Source: Nocardioides daejeonensis
Lineage (GTDB): Bacteria; Actinomycetota; Actinomycetes; Propionibacteriales; Nocardioidaceae
Assembly (NCBI RefSeq): GCF_003194585.1
Contig: NZ_QHKZ01000009.1
Coordinates: forward strand, 1-64,000
Direction: 5' to 3'
Length of the DNA stretch: 64,000 nucleotides
The notes under the pieces are model-generated. The model searched no databases and was not told where the DNA came from. It was given only the letters and a program-made list of their open reading frames with translations. Positions 16,023 through 23,543 of this stretch are shown here, piece by piece. The position numbers and the translations under genes are program-made. Positions within the stretch are counted from its first letter, which is position 1. Each line of letters opens with the position of its first letter.

Positions 16023-17393
16023 TCACTCCTTGTGGGACAGGGCTTCGGTGACCTGCCCGGCGCCTGGGCCGCGGCGACGGTTCACCATGTGGAAGTAGAC
16101 GATGACCATGATCGTGCCGAGGGCGATGCCCTCCAGGACGAAGTCGTCGGTGAAGGTCAGCTTCACGCCACCGATACCGGCGATGATGCCGCCGGCCAGG
16201 CCGACCATGTTGACCGGGTCACCGAAGTCGATGCGGTTCTCCACCCAGATCTTTGCGCCGACGAGACCGATCATGCCGTAGAGCACGACGGTGATGCCGC
16301 CGAGGACGCCACCTGGGGTGGCGTTGACGATCGCACCGAACTTCGGGCACAGGCCGAGGAAGATCGCTACGCCGGCGGCGACGTAGTACGCCGCTGTCGA
16401 GTAGACCTTGGTGGCGCTCATGACGCCGATGTTCTCGGCGTAGGTCGTGGTGGGCGATCCGCCGAAGGCACTGGCGAAGGCCGTGGCGATGCCGTCGGCT
16501 CCGATCGCGCGACCCATGTAGGGGTCGAGGTTCTCGCCGGTCATCTCGGCGACGGCCTTGACGTGTCCGGTGTTCTCGGCGATCAGGGCGATCACACCGG
16601 GCAGCACCACGAGGATGAAGCTGAGCTTGAAGTCCGGCGCGTGCACGACGCTGACGCCGTCGGCCAGCTTGCCGCTGGGCAGGCCGATCCAGTCGGCCTT
16701 CTCGACCAGCGCCCAGGAGACGCGGTCATGCTCCGTGGCCTCCGTGGCACCGCCCAGCACCGAGGTGATCGGCCCGAAGATCTTGTCGGCGAAGAACGAG
16801 ACGAGGTAGCCGAAGATCAGCGAGAGGAAGACCGCGATCCGCGACCAGAAGCCGGGAAGCACCACGGCCGCGAAGACCATGAAGGTCGCCGTGATGAGGG
16901 CGATCCACTGGTCCTGGGGCCAGTAGACCCCGGCCACGACCGGCGCGAGGTTGAAGCCGATGAGCATGACCACCGCGCCGGTGACGGCCGGCGGCAGCAC
17001 CGCGTGCAGCACCCGTGCACCCATGAAGTGGATGAGCACACCGATCAGCGCGAGGACGAGGCCACCGACGAGGATCGCGCCGGTCACCTCGGCGGAGGTC
17101 CCACCCTGGAGACGGATCGCGCTGACGCTGGCGACGAATGCGGCGCTGGTGCCGAGGTAGCTGGGGATCCGGTTCTGGGTGATCAGCAGGAAGATGATCG
17201 TGCAGATGCCGGAGAAGAGGATCGCCAGGTTGGCATCCAGCCCCATGACGATCGGGAAGACGAAGGTGGCACCGAACATGGCGACGACGTGCTGCGCCCC
17301 CATGCCGAACGTCTTGCCCCACGGCAGGCGCTCGTGGGGCAGGACCGGTGTTCCCGGCGCTGGGTCGACTTCGACCCACTTGAACATGGACAT
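16023..17393 (-). CDS. NCS2 nucleobase:cation symporter, uracil-permease type
   Basis: This 456-residue permease has 12-14 hydrophobic segments. It matches E. coli UraA at the substrate-binding helices: AENTGH (Glu273) for UraA AEHIGH, and TTYAENIGVM (Glu320) for UraA TTYGENIGVM. Xanthine and urate permeases of this family usually have Gln-Asn at the second site instead. Import of uracil, thymine or a related oxopyrimidine is therefore predicted. The start at 17393 is chosen because GGAGGG lies 8 bases before it; the frame runs open to 17510 without family similarity. It is the first gene of the molybdenum hydroxylase operon. A GGCA-N5-TGCC site lies 80 bp upstream. Confidence 0.9.
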   Translation of the reverse strand: MSMFKWVEVDPAPGTPVLPHERLPWGKTFGMGAQHVVAMFGATFVFPIVMGLDANLAILFSGICTIIFLLITQNRIPSYLGTSAAFVASVSAIRLQGGTSAEVTGAILVGGLVLALIGVLIHFMGARVLHAVLPPAVTGAVVMLIGFNLAPVVAGVYWPQDQWIALITATFMVFAAVVLPGFWSRIAVFLSLIFGYLVSFFADKIFGPITSVLGGATEATEHDRVSWALVEKADWIGLPSGKLADGVSVVHAPDFKLSFILVVLPGVIALIAENTGHVKAVAEMTGENLDPYMGRAIGADGIATAFASAFGGSPTTTYAENIGVMSATKVYSTAAYYVAAGVAIFLGLCPKFGAIVNATPGGVLGGITVVLYGMIGLVGAKIWVENRIDFGDPVNMVGLAGGIIAGIGGVKLTFTDDFVLEGIALGTIMVIVYFHMVNRRRGPGAGQVTEALSHKE

Positions 17394-17472
17394 ATGGCAG
17401 ACCCTCCGTTGATGGCTGGCTGAGGTGGCCCGAGACTCCACAACGTAGTGGCACGCATCACACATGCTCACT

Positions 17473-17485
17473 GGCAAAGTCTGCC
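17473..17485. promoter_or_regulatory. GGCA-N5-TGCC palindrome upstream of permease operon
   Basis: GGCAAAGTCTGCC lies 80-92 bp before the permease start, in the 133-bp gap after pucR. It is the fourth copy of the cluster-wide palindrome. Confidence 0.5.
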
Positions 17486-17526
17486 CAATGGGACCGGGTT
17501 GTGCTGGCAACCCTGTCCGGCGCGGG

Positions 17527-18783
17527 CTACCCGGCGATCTCCAGCACCCGCAGCGCCACTGCCACGTCCAACCGTAGATGGGGGTCGGTGGCCAGTGGTC
17601 CGAGGAGCCGCTGCAGCTTGCCGACCCGGTAGCGCATCGTGTTGTAGTGGAAGAACTGGGCGCGGGCCGCCTCCGCGACGTTGAAGTTGGTGTCGAGCAA
17701 CACCCTCAACGTCTCGCGCAGATCGGCTGCCTCCGGCGTACGCTCCGCCAGCGGGCCGAGGATGTCCTGGGCGTACGCCGACAGCTCAGCCGGGTCAGGC
17801 ACCAGCGCGAGCAGGCGATGCAGCCCCAGCTGATCGAAGTACGTCGTCGAGCTCCCCCCACGGACCCGGCGCCCGATCTCGACGGCACGACGGGCCTGCT
17901 GGTAGGCCTCGGGGAGCTCGCTCATCGTCGGCGCGACACGACTGACGCCGACCGAGAACGGGAGGCGCCCGCCGCCGCGGTCCCCCTGCACCGCCTCGAC
18001 CGCCCGGCGCACCACGGCAGCCCCGGCCGGCGGCTCCGATCCTTCCGCGACCGGGAGCAGCGTGACCACCTCGGAGGAGAAGTCGACGGCCGGCACACGT
18101 TCGTCGATGGTGCGCGAGACCTGGCGCCAGGCGTTCGCGAAGCGGTCCTGCCAGGCGCGCCGCTTGGCGCTCGACGACTGCTCACCCTCGAGCCCCTCCG
18201 GGTCGAGCTCGGCGACCACGACGACCACCGGCCGGTTGAGGTCCCAGCCGAACGCCTCCGCATGCTCGGCCACGTAGGCGGGATCCTCGGCGCGACGCAG
18301 GAAGAGCTCCCGGAGGAAGTCGCCCCGGTACTTGTTCTCGATCGCGGTGATCGCCTCTTCGCGGGTGATCAGCAGCGCGGCGACGATCGCGGCCCGCTCC
18401 AGCGCATGCGCGTCCGACTCCGACAGTGGCCCGGTGGGGTCGTAGGCGACCAGCCGGGCATGGTCCACGCCCGCGGCCCCGACGGTGAAGTGCCGGATCT
18501 GGCCGGAGCCGACCGGCGTCCCGTCGGCATCCATCCGCTCGACGCGGATCCGGCCCGTCGGGTCGACCAGGTCGGCGGCCACCAGGGCAGCGCGCGAATC
18601 CTCACGGAGGTGCGCGGCACGCTCGCGGCCGTCGGGGGTGATGAAGCAGACCTCGCACTCGAGCGCTGTCGCCACCTCACGCGCGATCTGCTCGAGATCG
18701 CCTCCCTCGAGCACCAGGTGGGTGAGCGCGCGATGCAACGCATCCGCGCGGGCCAGGGAGCGCAGTGCCACCTCGTCGTTCAT
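17527..18783 (-). CDS. PucR/CdaR-type transcriptional regulator
   Basis: This protein of about 418 residues ends in the PucR C-terminal helix-turn-helix: LRETLRVLLDTNFNVAEAARAQFFHYNTMRYRV, split over residues about 355-395. The middle region (VVVVVAELDPEGLE, FSVGVSRVAP) resembles the GGDEF-like domain of CdaR regulators. No classical N-terminal PucR domain is recognised. PucR proteins control purine and other nitrogen-source catabolism. It is divergent from the DUF2877-fdrA-DUF1116 operon, and GGAGGT-N9-ACCTCC sits between them. The start is ambiguous between 18783 and 18789; GGGAG is 9 bases before the former. Confidence 0.85.
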   Translation of the reverse strand: MNDEVALRSLARADALHRALTHLVLEGGDLEQIAREVATALECEVCFITPDGRERAAHLREDSRAALVAADLVDPTGRIRVERMDADGTPVGSGQIRHFTVGAAGVDHARLVAYDPTGPLSESDAHALERAAIVAALLITREEAITAIENKYRGDFLRELFLRRAEDPAYVAEHAEAFGWDLNRPVVVVVAELDPEGLEGEQSSSAKRRAWQDRFANAWRQVSRTIDERVPAVDFSSEVVTLLPVAEGSEPPAGAAVVRRAVEAVQGDRGGGRLPFSVGVSRVAPTMSELPEAYQQARRAVEIGRRVRGGSSTTYFDQLGLHRLLALVPDPAELSAYAQDILGPLAERTPEAADLRETLRVLLDTNFNVAEAARAQFFHYNTMRYRVGKLQRLLGPLATDPHLRLDVAVALRVLEIAG

Positions 18784-18801
18784 CAACATCTGCTCCCTTC
18801 T

Positions 18802-18822
18802 GGAGGTTCCTTTGTGACCTCC
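18802..18822. promoter_or_regulatory. Inverted repeat in the pucR/DUF2877 divergent region
   Basis: GGAGGT (18802-18807) and ACCTCC (18817-18822) are separated by 9 bases. The repeat occupies the only space (48 bp) between the two divergent starts, so it is a candidate regulator site. It also contains SD-like sequence on each strand, so the symmetry may be partly coincidental. Confidence 0.35.
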
Positions 18823-18831
18823 TGACATGGG

Positions 18832-19587
18832 GTGAGTGTGACACGAGCCACTAGCGTCGTTGATGTGCTCCCCGTGATCGCCCCGATCCGCCTGCGTGCC
18901 CGACTGCTCGCAGCGCCGGATGGCCCCCGCCCGGTCGTGCACCGCGGCGAGCACGCGATCTACGTCGAGCTCGACGGCCAGCTCGCCGGGGTCACCTCGG
19001 CTCGGGCCACTCGGGTGCCGTGTGCCCTGTGGAGCACGACGCCGGATCTGCCTTCCGCCGGGTTGACCGGCGAGCGCGCCGAGCTGCGCGGCGGTTGCCT
19101 GGTGCTGGACGGACACGAGCTCCGAGTCGGCCGCGTGGTCGATCCGCGGGTGCGTACGCTGACCGGCCTGCGTGCCAGCGGGCATCGCCTCGACTCCGCA
19201 CTGCTCGAGGCGATGATCGGGCTGGGCGACGGCTTGACGCCCCTCGGCGACGACGTCGTCTCGGGCTGGCTCGTCGCCCGGATCGCCGCCGGCGCCGCCG
19301 ACGACGAGGTGGCTCACGCCGTACGTCGCCTCGCGACCCGCACCACCGCCCTCTCGGCGACGCTGCTCGACTGCGCGGCCCGCGGAGAGGCCCTACCCGA
19401 GCTCGCGGACTGGCTGCGCGTCCGCGCCGGCTACGGCACGAGCCCGCGCCGGCTGGAGGCCAGCACGCGGGCGCTCGCTGCGGTCGGCGGCAGCTCCGGG
19501 GCGGGCCTGCTTGCGGGCGCTCGGCTGGCCCTGATGCCCGCCGCGCTCGATCTTCCTCTAACCACCCACGACAGGAGTGTTGCGTGA
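18832..19587 (+). CDS. DUF2877 protein, AllH/YlbF-like carbamoyltransferase subunit
   Basis: This 251-residue DUF2877 protein has the conserved block GLGDGLTPLGDDVVSGWL near residues 128-145. In E. coli the homologue YlbF (AllH) works with FdrA (AllF) and YlbE (AllG) as oxamate carbamoyltransferase, which cleaves oxalurate with phosphate. Here the same three families occur in the order H-F-G. The start is taken at GTG 18832 and is uncertain; later GTG codons in frame are possible. Its last bases overlap the fdrA start in a GTGA, indicating coupling. It is divergent from the PucR-type regulator gene. Confidence 0.8.
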   Translation: MSVTRATSVVDVLPVIAPIRLRARLLAAPDGPRPVVHRGEHAIYVELDGQLAGVTSARATRVPCALWSTTPDLPSAGLTGERAELRGGCLVLDGHELRVGRVVDPRVRTLTGLRASGHRLDSALLEAMIGLGDGLTPLGDDVVSGWLVARIAAGAADDEVAHAVRRLATRTTALSATLLDCAARGEALPELADWLRVRAGYGTSPRRLEASTRALAAVGGSSGAGLLAGARLALMPAALDLPLTTHDRSVA

Positions 19588-21062
19588 GAGACCACGTCGA
19601 GATCCGGACCGGTGCCTATGCCGACTCGGTGACTCTGCTGCAGGTCAGCCGGACCGTCCAGGAGGTGTCCGGAGTGGAGGCCGCTCAGGTCGCCATGGCC
19701 ACCGAGCTCAACCTGGAGGTACTGGCCCAGATGGGCTTCGACCTCCCTGCCGATCTGGGTACCGGCGACATGGTGGTCGCACTCCGGCTGTCCGACGACA
19801 CCGAGCTCGACACCGTGCTGCGCGCCGTCGACGCTGCGTTGGCGCCCCGCCGCGAGTCCAGCCAGGAGACCGGCCAGGCACCGCCGCGGACGACCGCGAG
19901 CGCTCTCGACCGCACCGGTGACGGCGCCGTGGTGCTGGTCTCCACGCCAGGTGCCAACGCCGTCGTCGAGGCGGCTGATGCGATCACCCGCGGCCACGAC
20001 GTGATGATCTTCAGCGACAACGTGCCCACACAGCAGGAGGTGGCGCTCAAGGAGCTGGCCGCCCAGCACGACCGCCTGGTGATGGGGCCCGACTGCGGCA
20101 CTGCGCTCGTCGATGGCGTCGGTCTCGGCTTCACCAACGCGGTGCGACCGGGTCGGATCGGGATCGTCGCGGCCTCCGGCACCGGCTGTCAGCAGGTGCT
20201 CACCCTGCTGCACACCGCCGGCGAGGAGCACGACGACGTGGGCGTCTCCTGGGCGCTCGGCGTCGGCGGCCGTGACCTCTCCTCGGCCGTGGCCGGGCGC
20301 TCCACTCGCCAGGCTCTCGCCCGTCTCGACGCAGACCCGGAGGTGGACCTGCTCCTGGTGCTCTCCAAGCCACCGGCACCCGAGGTGGCCACCGCCCTGG
20401 AGGAGTACGCCGCCACCTTGACGACCCCGGTCGAGTTCGGTCTGCTCGGGCCGGGCCAGCGCGACCTGACCGCCGTGGCGGAGGCAGCCCTCGCCCGGCT
20501 CGGTCACCACGCACCGCAGTGGCCGGTCGCGGGTGCCGAGAACACCGGAGCCGCCACCGGTGACCTGCTCCGCGGTCTCTTCGTCGGCGGCACCCTGTGC
20601 GACGAGTCGATGCTCCTCGCCGCCGAGGCCCTCGGCCCGATCCGGTCCAACATCCCGCTCTCCCCCGAGCTCGCTCTCGGTTCCGACCTGAGCGCCGATG
20701 ACCACACGATGATCGACTTCGGCGACGACGCCCTCACCCAGGGCCGGGCACACCCGATGATCGACCCGACCCTGCGCCTCGAGCAGCTGGCGAGAGCCGC
20801 GGCCGATCCACGTACCGGGGTCCTGCTGCTCGACCTCGTCCTCGGCCACGGCGCCGAGCCCGACCCGGCGTCGCGGCTCGCCCCCGCCATCGCCGCGGCC
20901 CGCGCCGACCGCCCGATCCCCGTGGTCGTGACGCTGATCGGCACCGACCTCGACCCCCAGGGCCTGGCCGCACAGCGTGACGCGCTGGTGGCCGCCGGCG
21001 CGGAGGTCCACCTGTCCAACGCGGCGGCGACCCGGCGGGCCGTGGCCCTCCTCGGCGCCTGA
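19584..21062 (+). CDS. fdrA: FdrA (AllF-like) carbamoyltransferase subunit
   Basis: This 492-residue FdrA-family protein has a CoA-ligase-like fold. Conserved stretches shared with E. coli FdrA are DVMIFSDNVPTQQEVALK, RLVMGPDCGTALV, GRIGIVAASGTG and ALGVGGRDLS. The GTG start at 19584 has AGGAG six bases upstream and overlaps the DUF2877 stop by four bases. In E. coli the FdrA/YlbE/YlbF trio makes oxamate and carbamoyl phosphate from oxalurate. By analogy this enzyme may phosphorolyse an N-carbamoyl amide such as ureidomalonate. That substrate assignment is an inference from the barbiturase-family neighbour. Confidence 0.88.
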   Translation: MRDHVEIRTGAYADSVTLLQVSRTVQEVSGVEAAQVAMATELNLEVLAQMGFDLPADLGTGDMVVALRLSDDTELDTVLRAVDAALAPRRESSQETGQAPPRTTASALDRTGDGAVVLVSTPGANAVVEAADAITRGHDVMIFSDNVPTQQEVALKELAAQHDRLVMGPDCGTALVDGVGLGFTNAVRPGRIGIVAASGTGCQQVLTLLHTAGEEHDDVGVSWALGVGGRDLSSAVAGRSTRQALARLDADPEVDLLLVLSKPPAPEVATALEEYAATLTTPVEFGLLGPGQRDLTAVAEAALARLGHHAPQWPVAGAENTGAATGDLLRGLFVGGTLCDESMLLAAEALGPIRSNIPLSPELALGSDLSADDHTMIDFGDDALTQGRAHPMIDPTLRLEQLARAAADPRTGVLLLDLVLGHGAEPDPASRLAPAIAAARADRPIPVVVTLIGTDLDPQGLAAQRDALVAAGAEVHLSNAAATRRAVALLGA

Positions 21063-21080
21063 CCCTGAGAAGGAGCACAG

Positions 21081-22469
21081 ATGAATACCACTGTCGTGTC
21101 CGTCGGCGCCGACATGTTCGCCGATGCCGTGGCCGCCCAGGCCGTCGAGGTCGAGCGGGTCGACTGGCGCCCGCCGATGCCCGGCACGGAGGAGGACCTC
21201 GCCACGGTCGCCACCGACCCGCGCCGCAGCGCCGCCAATCGGCAGGCCGTCCAGGCGATGCTGGGCGTCACCGCCCACCTGGTCGACGTCGCGCCTGCCT
21301 CGGAGGTGCTGGACCTGCAGCCCGGCCAGTTCCTGCACGCCGGCCCGCCGATCGCTTGGGAGCGGACCTCCGGCCCGCTGCGCGGTGCCCTGATGGGTGG
21401 CGCAGCCCTCGAGGGGCTGGTCGACGATCCCGAGGATGCCGCCGACCGGTTCGCCGCCGGTGACTACACCCTCGAGCCCTGTCACCACCGCAGCGCCGTC
21501 GGCCCCATGGCGGGCGTCGTCACTCCGTCCATGTACCTGTGGGTGCTGGAGGATCTCAAGACCGGCCGCCGTACCTACTGCTCGCTCAACGAGGGTCTCG
21601 GGAAGGTGCTCCGGTACGGCGCCTACTCACCCGAGGTGCTCACCAAGCTGCGGTGGATGTCGGAAGTGCTCGGCCCGGTCCTGCGCGACGCCGTACGGAC
21701 TGTCCGGGACGCCGACGGCCCCGTGGACGTGACGGGCATCCTCACGCAGATGCTGCAGATGGGCGACGAGGCCCACAACCGCAACCGCGCGGGAACGCTG
21801 ATGCTGCTGCGCGACCTCTCCCCGGCCATGGTGAGCGGCAGCGGGACCCCTGCGGAGGTCTCGGACGTGCTCCGGTTCATCGGCGGCAACGACCACTTCT
21901 TCCTCAACCTCGCGATGCCGGCCTGCAAGCTGGCCCTCGATGCCGCGCGCGACATCCCCGGCTCCACGATGGTGGTGGCGATGGCACGCAACGGAACCGA
22001 CTTCGGGATCCAGGTGTCGGGCACCGGCAACCAGTGGTTCACCGGGCCTGCCCAGGTGGCCGAGGGACTGTTCCTCGGCGACTACGGCCCCGACGACGCC
22101 AACCCGGACATCGGCGACAGCGCGATCACCGAGACCGCCGGGATCGGCGGCTTCGCGATGGCGACCGCGCCCGCGATCGTGCGCCTGGTGGGCGGAACGG
22201 TGCCCGATGCGCTGGCCACCACCCGACGGATGCACGAGATCACCCTGGCCGAGAACCCGCGCTGGTCGGTGCCGGTGCTGGAGTTCCAGGGCGTGCCGAC
22301 CGGCATCGACGCGGCGCTGGTCTGCCGCACCGGCATCCTGCCGCAGATCAACACCGGTATGGCGGGGGCGGTCGCGGGCACGGGCCAGGTCGGTGCCGGC
22401 CTGGTCACTCCACCGGCGGAGATCTTCCCCGCAGCGCTGCGAGCGCTCGCCGCCGCCGTACCCGCCTGA
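21081..22469 (+). CDS. DUF1116 protein, AllG/YlbE-like carbamoyltransferase subunit
   Basis: This 462-residue DUF1116 protein shows characteristic stretches GPPIAWERTSGPLRGALMG, PMAGVVTPSMYLW, NEGLGKVLRYGAY, GDEAHNRN and FLNLAMPACKLALDAA. It is the third partner of the FdrA/DUF2877 set, matching E. coli YlbE (AllG). AGGAG at 21071-21075 precedes the ATG by five bases, and the gap to fdrA is 18 bp, so it is in the same operon. An inverted repeat at 22480-22519 follows its stop and overlaps the metal-regulator box of the next operon. Confidence 0.88.
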   Translation: MNTTVVSVGADMFADAVAAQAVEVERVDWRPPMPGTEEDLATVATDPRRSAANRQAVQAMLGVTAHLVDVAPASEVLDLQPGQFLHAGPPIAWERTSGPLRGALMGGAALEGLVDDPEDAADRFAAGDYTLEPCHHRSAVGPMAGVVTPSMYLWVLEDLKTGRRTYCSLNEGLGKVLRYGAYSPEVLTKLRWMSEVLGPVLRDAVRTVRDADGPVDVTGILTQMLQMGDEAHNRNRAGTLMLLRDLSPAMVSGSGTPAEVSDVLRFIGGNDHFFLNLAMPACKLALDAARDIPGSTMVVAMARNGTDFGIQVSGTGNQWFTGPAQVAEGLFLGDYGPDDANPDIGDSAITETAGIGGFAMATAPAIVRLVGGTVPDALATTRRMHEITLAENPRWSVPVLEFQGVPTGIDAALVCRTGILPQINTGMAGAVAGTGQVGAGLVTPPAEIFPAALRALAAAVPA

Positions 22470-22479
22470 CGCCTGACGT

Positions 22480-22519
22480 CCCGGGCTCTGCAGTTGCGAA
22501 GCATTTGCAACAGCCCGGG
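22480..22519. terminator. Nested inverted repeat after DUF1116 gene, overlapping Nur box
   Basis: Outer arms CCCGGGCT (22480-22487) and AGCCCGGG (22512-22519) are perfect, and inner arms GTTGC (22493-22497) and GCAAC (22507-22511) nest inside, with a 5-base bulge on the left. It may terminate the fdrA operon 11 bp after the stop while its centre serves as the operator for cbiM. Confidence 0.45.
22494..22510. promoter_or_regulatory. Nur-box-like nickel regulator site
   Basis: TTGCGA-AGCAT-TTGCAA matches the Streptomyces Nur consensus tTGCaa-N5-ttGCAA with one substitution. Nur is a nickel-responsive Fur-family repressor. The site ends 29 bp before the cbiM ATG, where bound repressor would block the promoter or initiation. 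Confidence 0.65.
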
Positions 22520-22539
22520 ACGCGGCGCAGAATCGAGCC

Positions 22540-23241
22540 ATGCACGTTCCCGACGGATTCCTGGACGCTCCCACCTCCATCGCGACGGGCGTGGTGGCCG
22601 CCGCGGGCGTCGGCCTGGCGTTGCGGGGAGCGCGCAAGGAGCTGGACGAGCGGACGGCGCCGCTGGCCGGCCTCGTCGCCACCTTCGTCTTCGCCACCCA
22701 GATGGTGAACTTCCCGGTCGGCGCCGGCACCAGCGGGCACCTGCTCGGCGGCGCGCTGGCTGCGGCACTGGTCGGCCCCTGGACGGGCATCTTGGTGATC
22801 ACCGTGGTGCTGCTGGTACAGGGCCTGCTCTTCGCCGACGGCGGTCTGACCGCTCTGGGCACCAACATCACCCTGATGGGCCTCATCGGCGTCGGCGTCG
22901 GATGGCTGGTGCTCGTCGCCGTCCGCTCGCTGCTGCCCAGGCGTCCGGCGTCGATCGCGCCGGCCGCGGCGGTGGCCGCGCTGCTCTCGGTGCCCGCGGC
23001 AGCAGCCGCCTTCACGCTGCTCTTCGCGGTGGGCGGCGCCGCCGACATCCCGTTCGGCAAGGTGCTGGCCGCCATGGTCGGCTGGCACGTGGTCATCGGC
23101 ATCGGCGAGGCCGTGATCACCGCACTCGTCGTCGGCTCGGTGGTCGCCACCCGTCCCGACCTCGTCTACGCCGCCCGACCTCTCGTCCGAGCACGCACCC
23201 TCGAGGTGCGCCGCAACACCACGGCAGGAGACGCCGCATGA
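22540..23241 (+). CDS. cbiM: CbiM/NikM-type ECF substrate-binding membrane protein
   Basis: This 233-residue membrane protein begins MHVPDGFLDAPT. The N-terminal His at position 2 is a metal ligand in CbiM/NikM proteins. Seven or so hydrophobic segments follow, including MVNFPVGAGTSGHLLGG with another conserved His. It selects the metal for an ECF importer encoded by the next three genes. Cobalt and nickel types share this motif; the upstream Nur-like box favours nickel. Its stop overlaps the next start in ATGA. No cobalamin riboswitch can be recognised upstream; only 70 bp separate it from the DUF1116 stop. Confidence 0.9.
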   Translation: MHVPDGFLDAPTSIATGVVAAAGVGLALRGARKELDERTAPLAGLVATFVFATQMVNFPVGAGTSGHLLGGALAAALVGPWTGILVITVVLLVQGLLFADGGLTALGTNITLMGLIGVGVGWLVLVAVRSLLPRRPASIAPAAAVAALLSVPAAAAAFTLLFAVGGAADIPFGKVLAAMVGWHVVIGIGEAVITALVVGSVVATRPDLVYAARPLVRARTLEVRRNTTAGDAA

Positions 23242-23540
23242 GGAACCGTCGCTTCTACCTGGGATTCCTGGTCGTCGCACTGCTCATCGCGGGCATCGTC
23301 AGTGGCTTCGCCTCGGCCAACCCCGACGGTCTCGAGCATGTCGCCGAGACGCTCGGCTTCAGTGGCACCGCAACCGACCACGCCACGGGCGACGGACCGT
23401 TCGCCGACTACGGGATCAAGGGCATCGGCAACGCTCGGCTCTCCGGCGGCCTGGCCGGGGTGCTCGGTGCCCTCGTCTGCCTGCTCATCGCAGGCGGTCT
23501 CGCCTGGATGCTGCGGCGGCGTACCTCCCCGGAGGAGTGA
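23238..23540 (+). CDS. cbiN: CbiN/PDGLE-domain ECF component
   Basis: This 100-residue protein has two membrane helices (FYLGFLVVALLIAGIVSGF and LAGVLGALVCLLIAGGLAW) around a short extracytoplasmic loop. The motif ANPDGLEHVAE is the PDGLE signature of CbiN/NikN-type accessory subunits, which help the M component capture metal. It overlaps cbiM by 4 bp and is followed after 3 bp by cbiQ. Confidence 0.88.
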   Translation: MRNRRFYLGFLVVALLIAGIVSGFASANPDGLEHVAETLGFSGTATDHATGDGPFADYGIKGIGNARLSGGLAGVLGALVCLLIAGGLAWMLRRRTSPEE

Positions 23541-23543
23541 GCG

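Noticed and set aside
22470..22539. Cobalamin riboswitch before cbiM
   Set aside because: The gap is only 70 bp, too short for the aptamer, and is filled by the Nur-like box and its inverted repeat.
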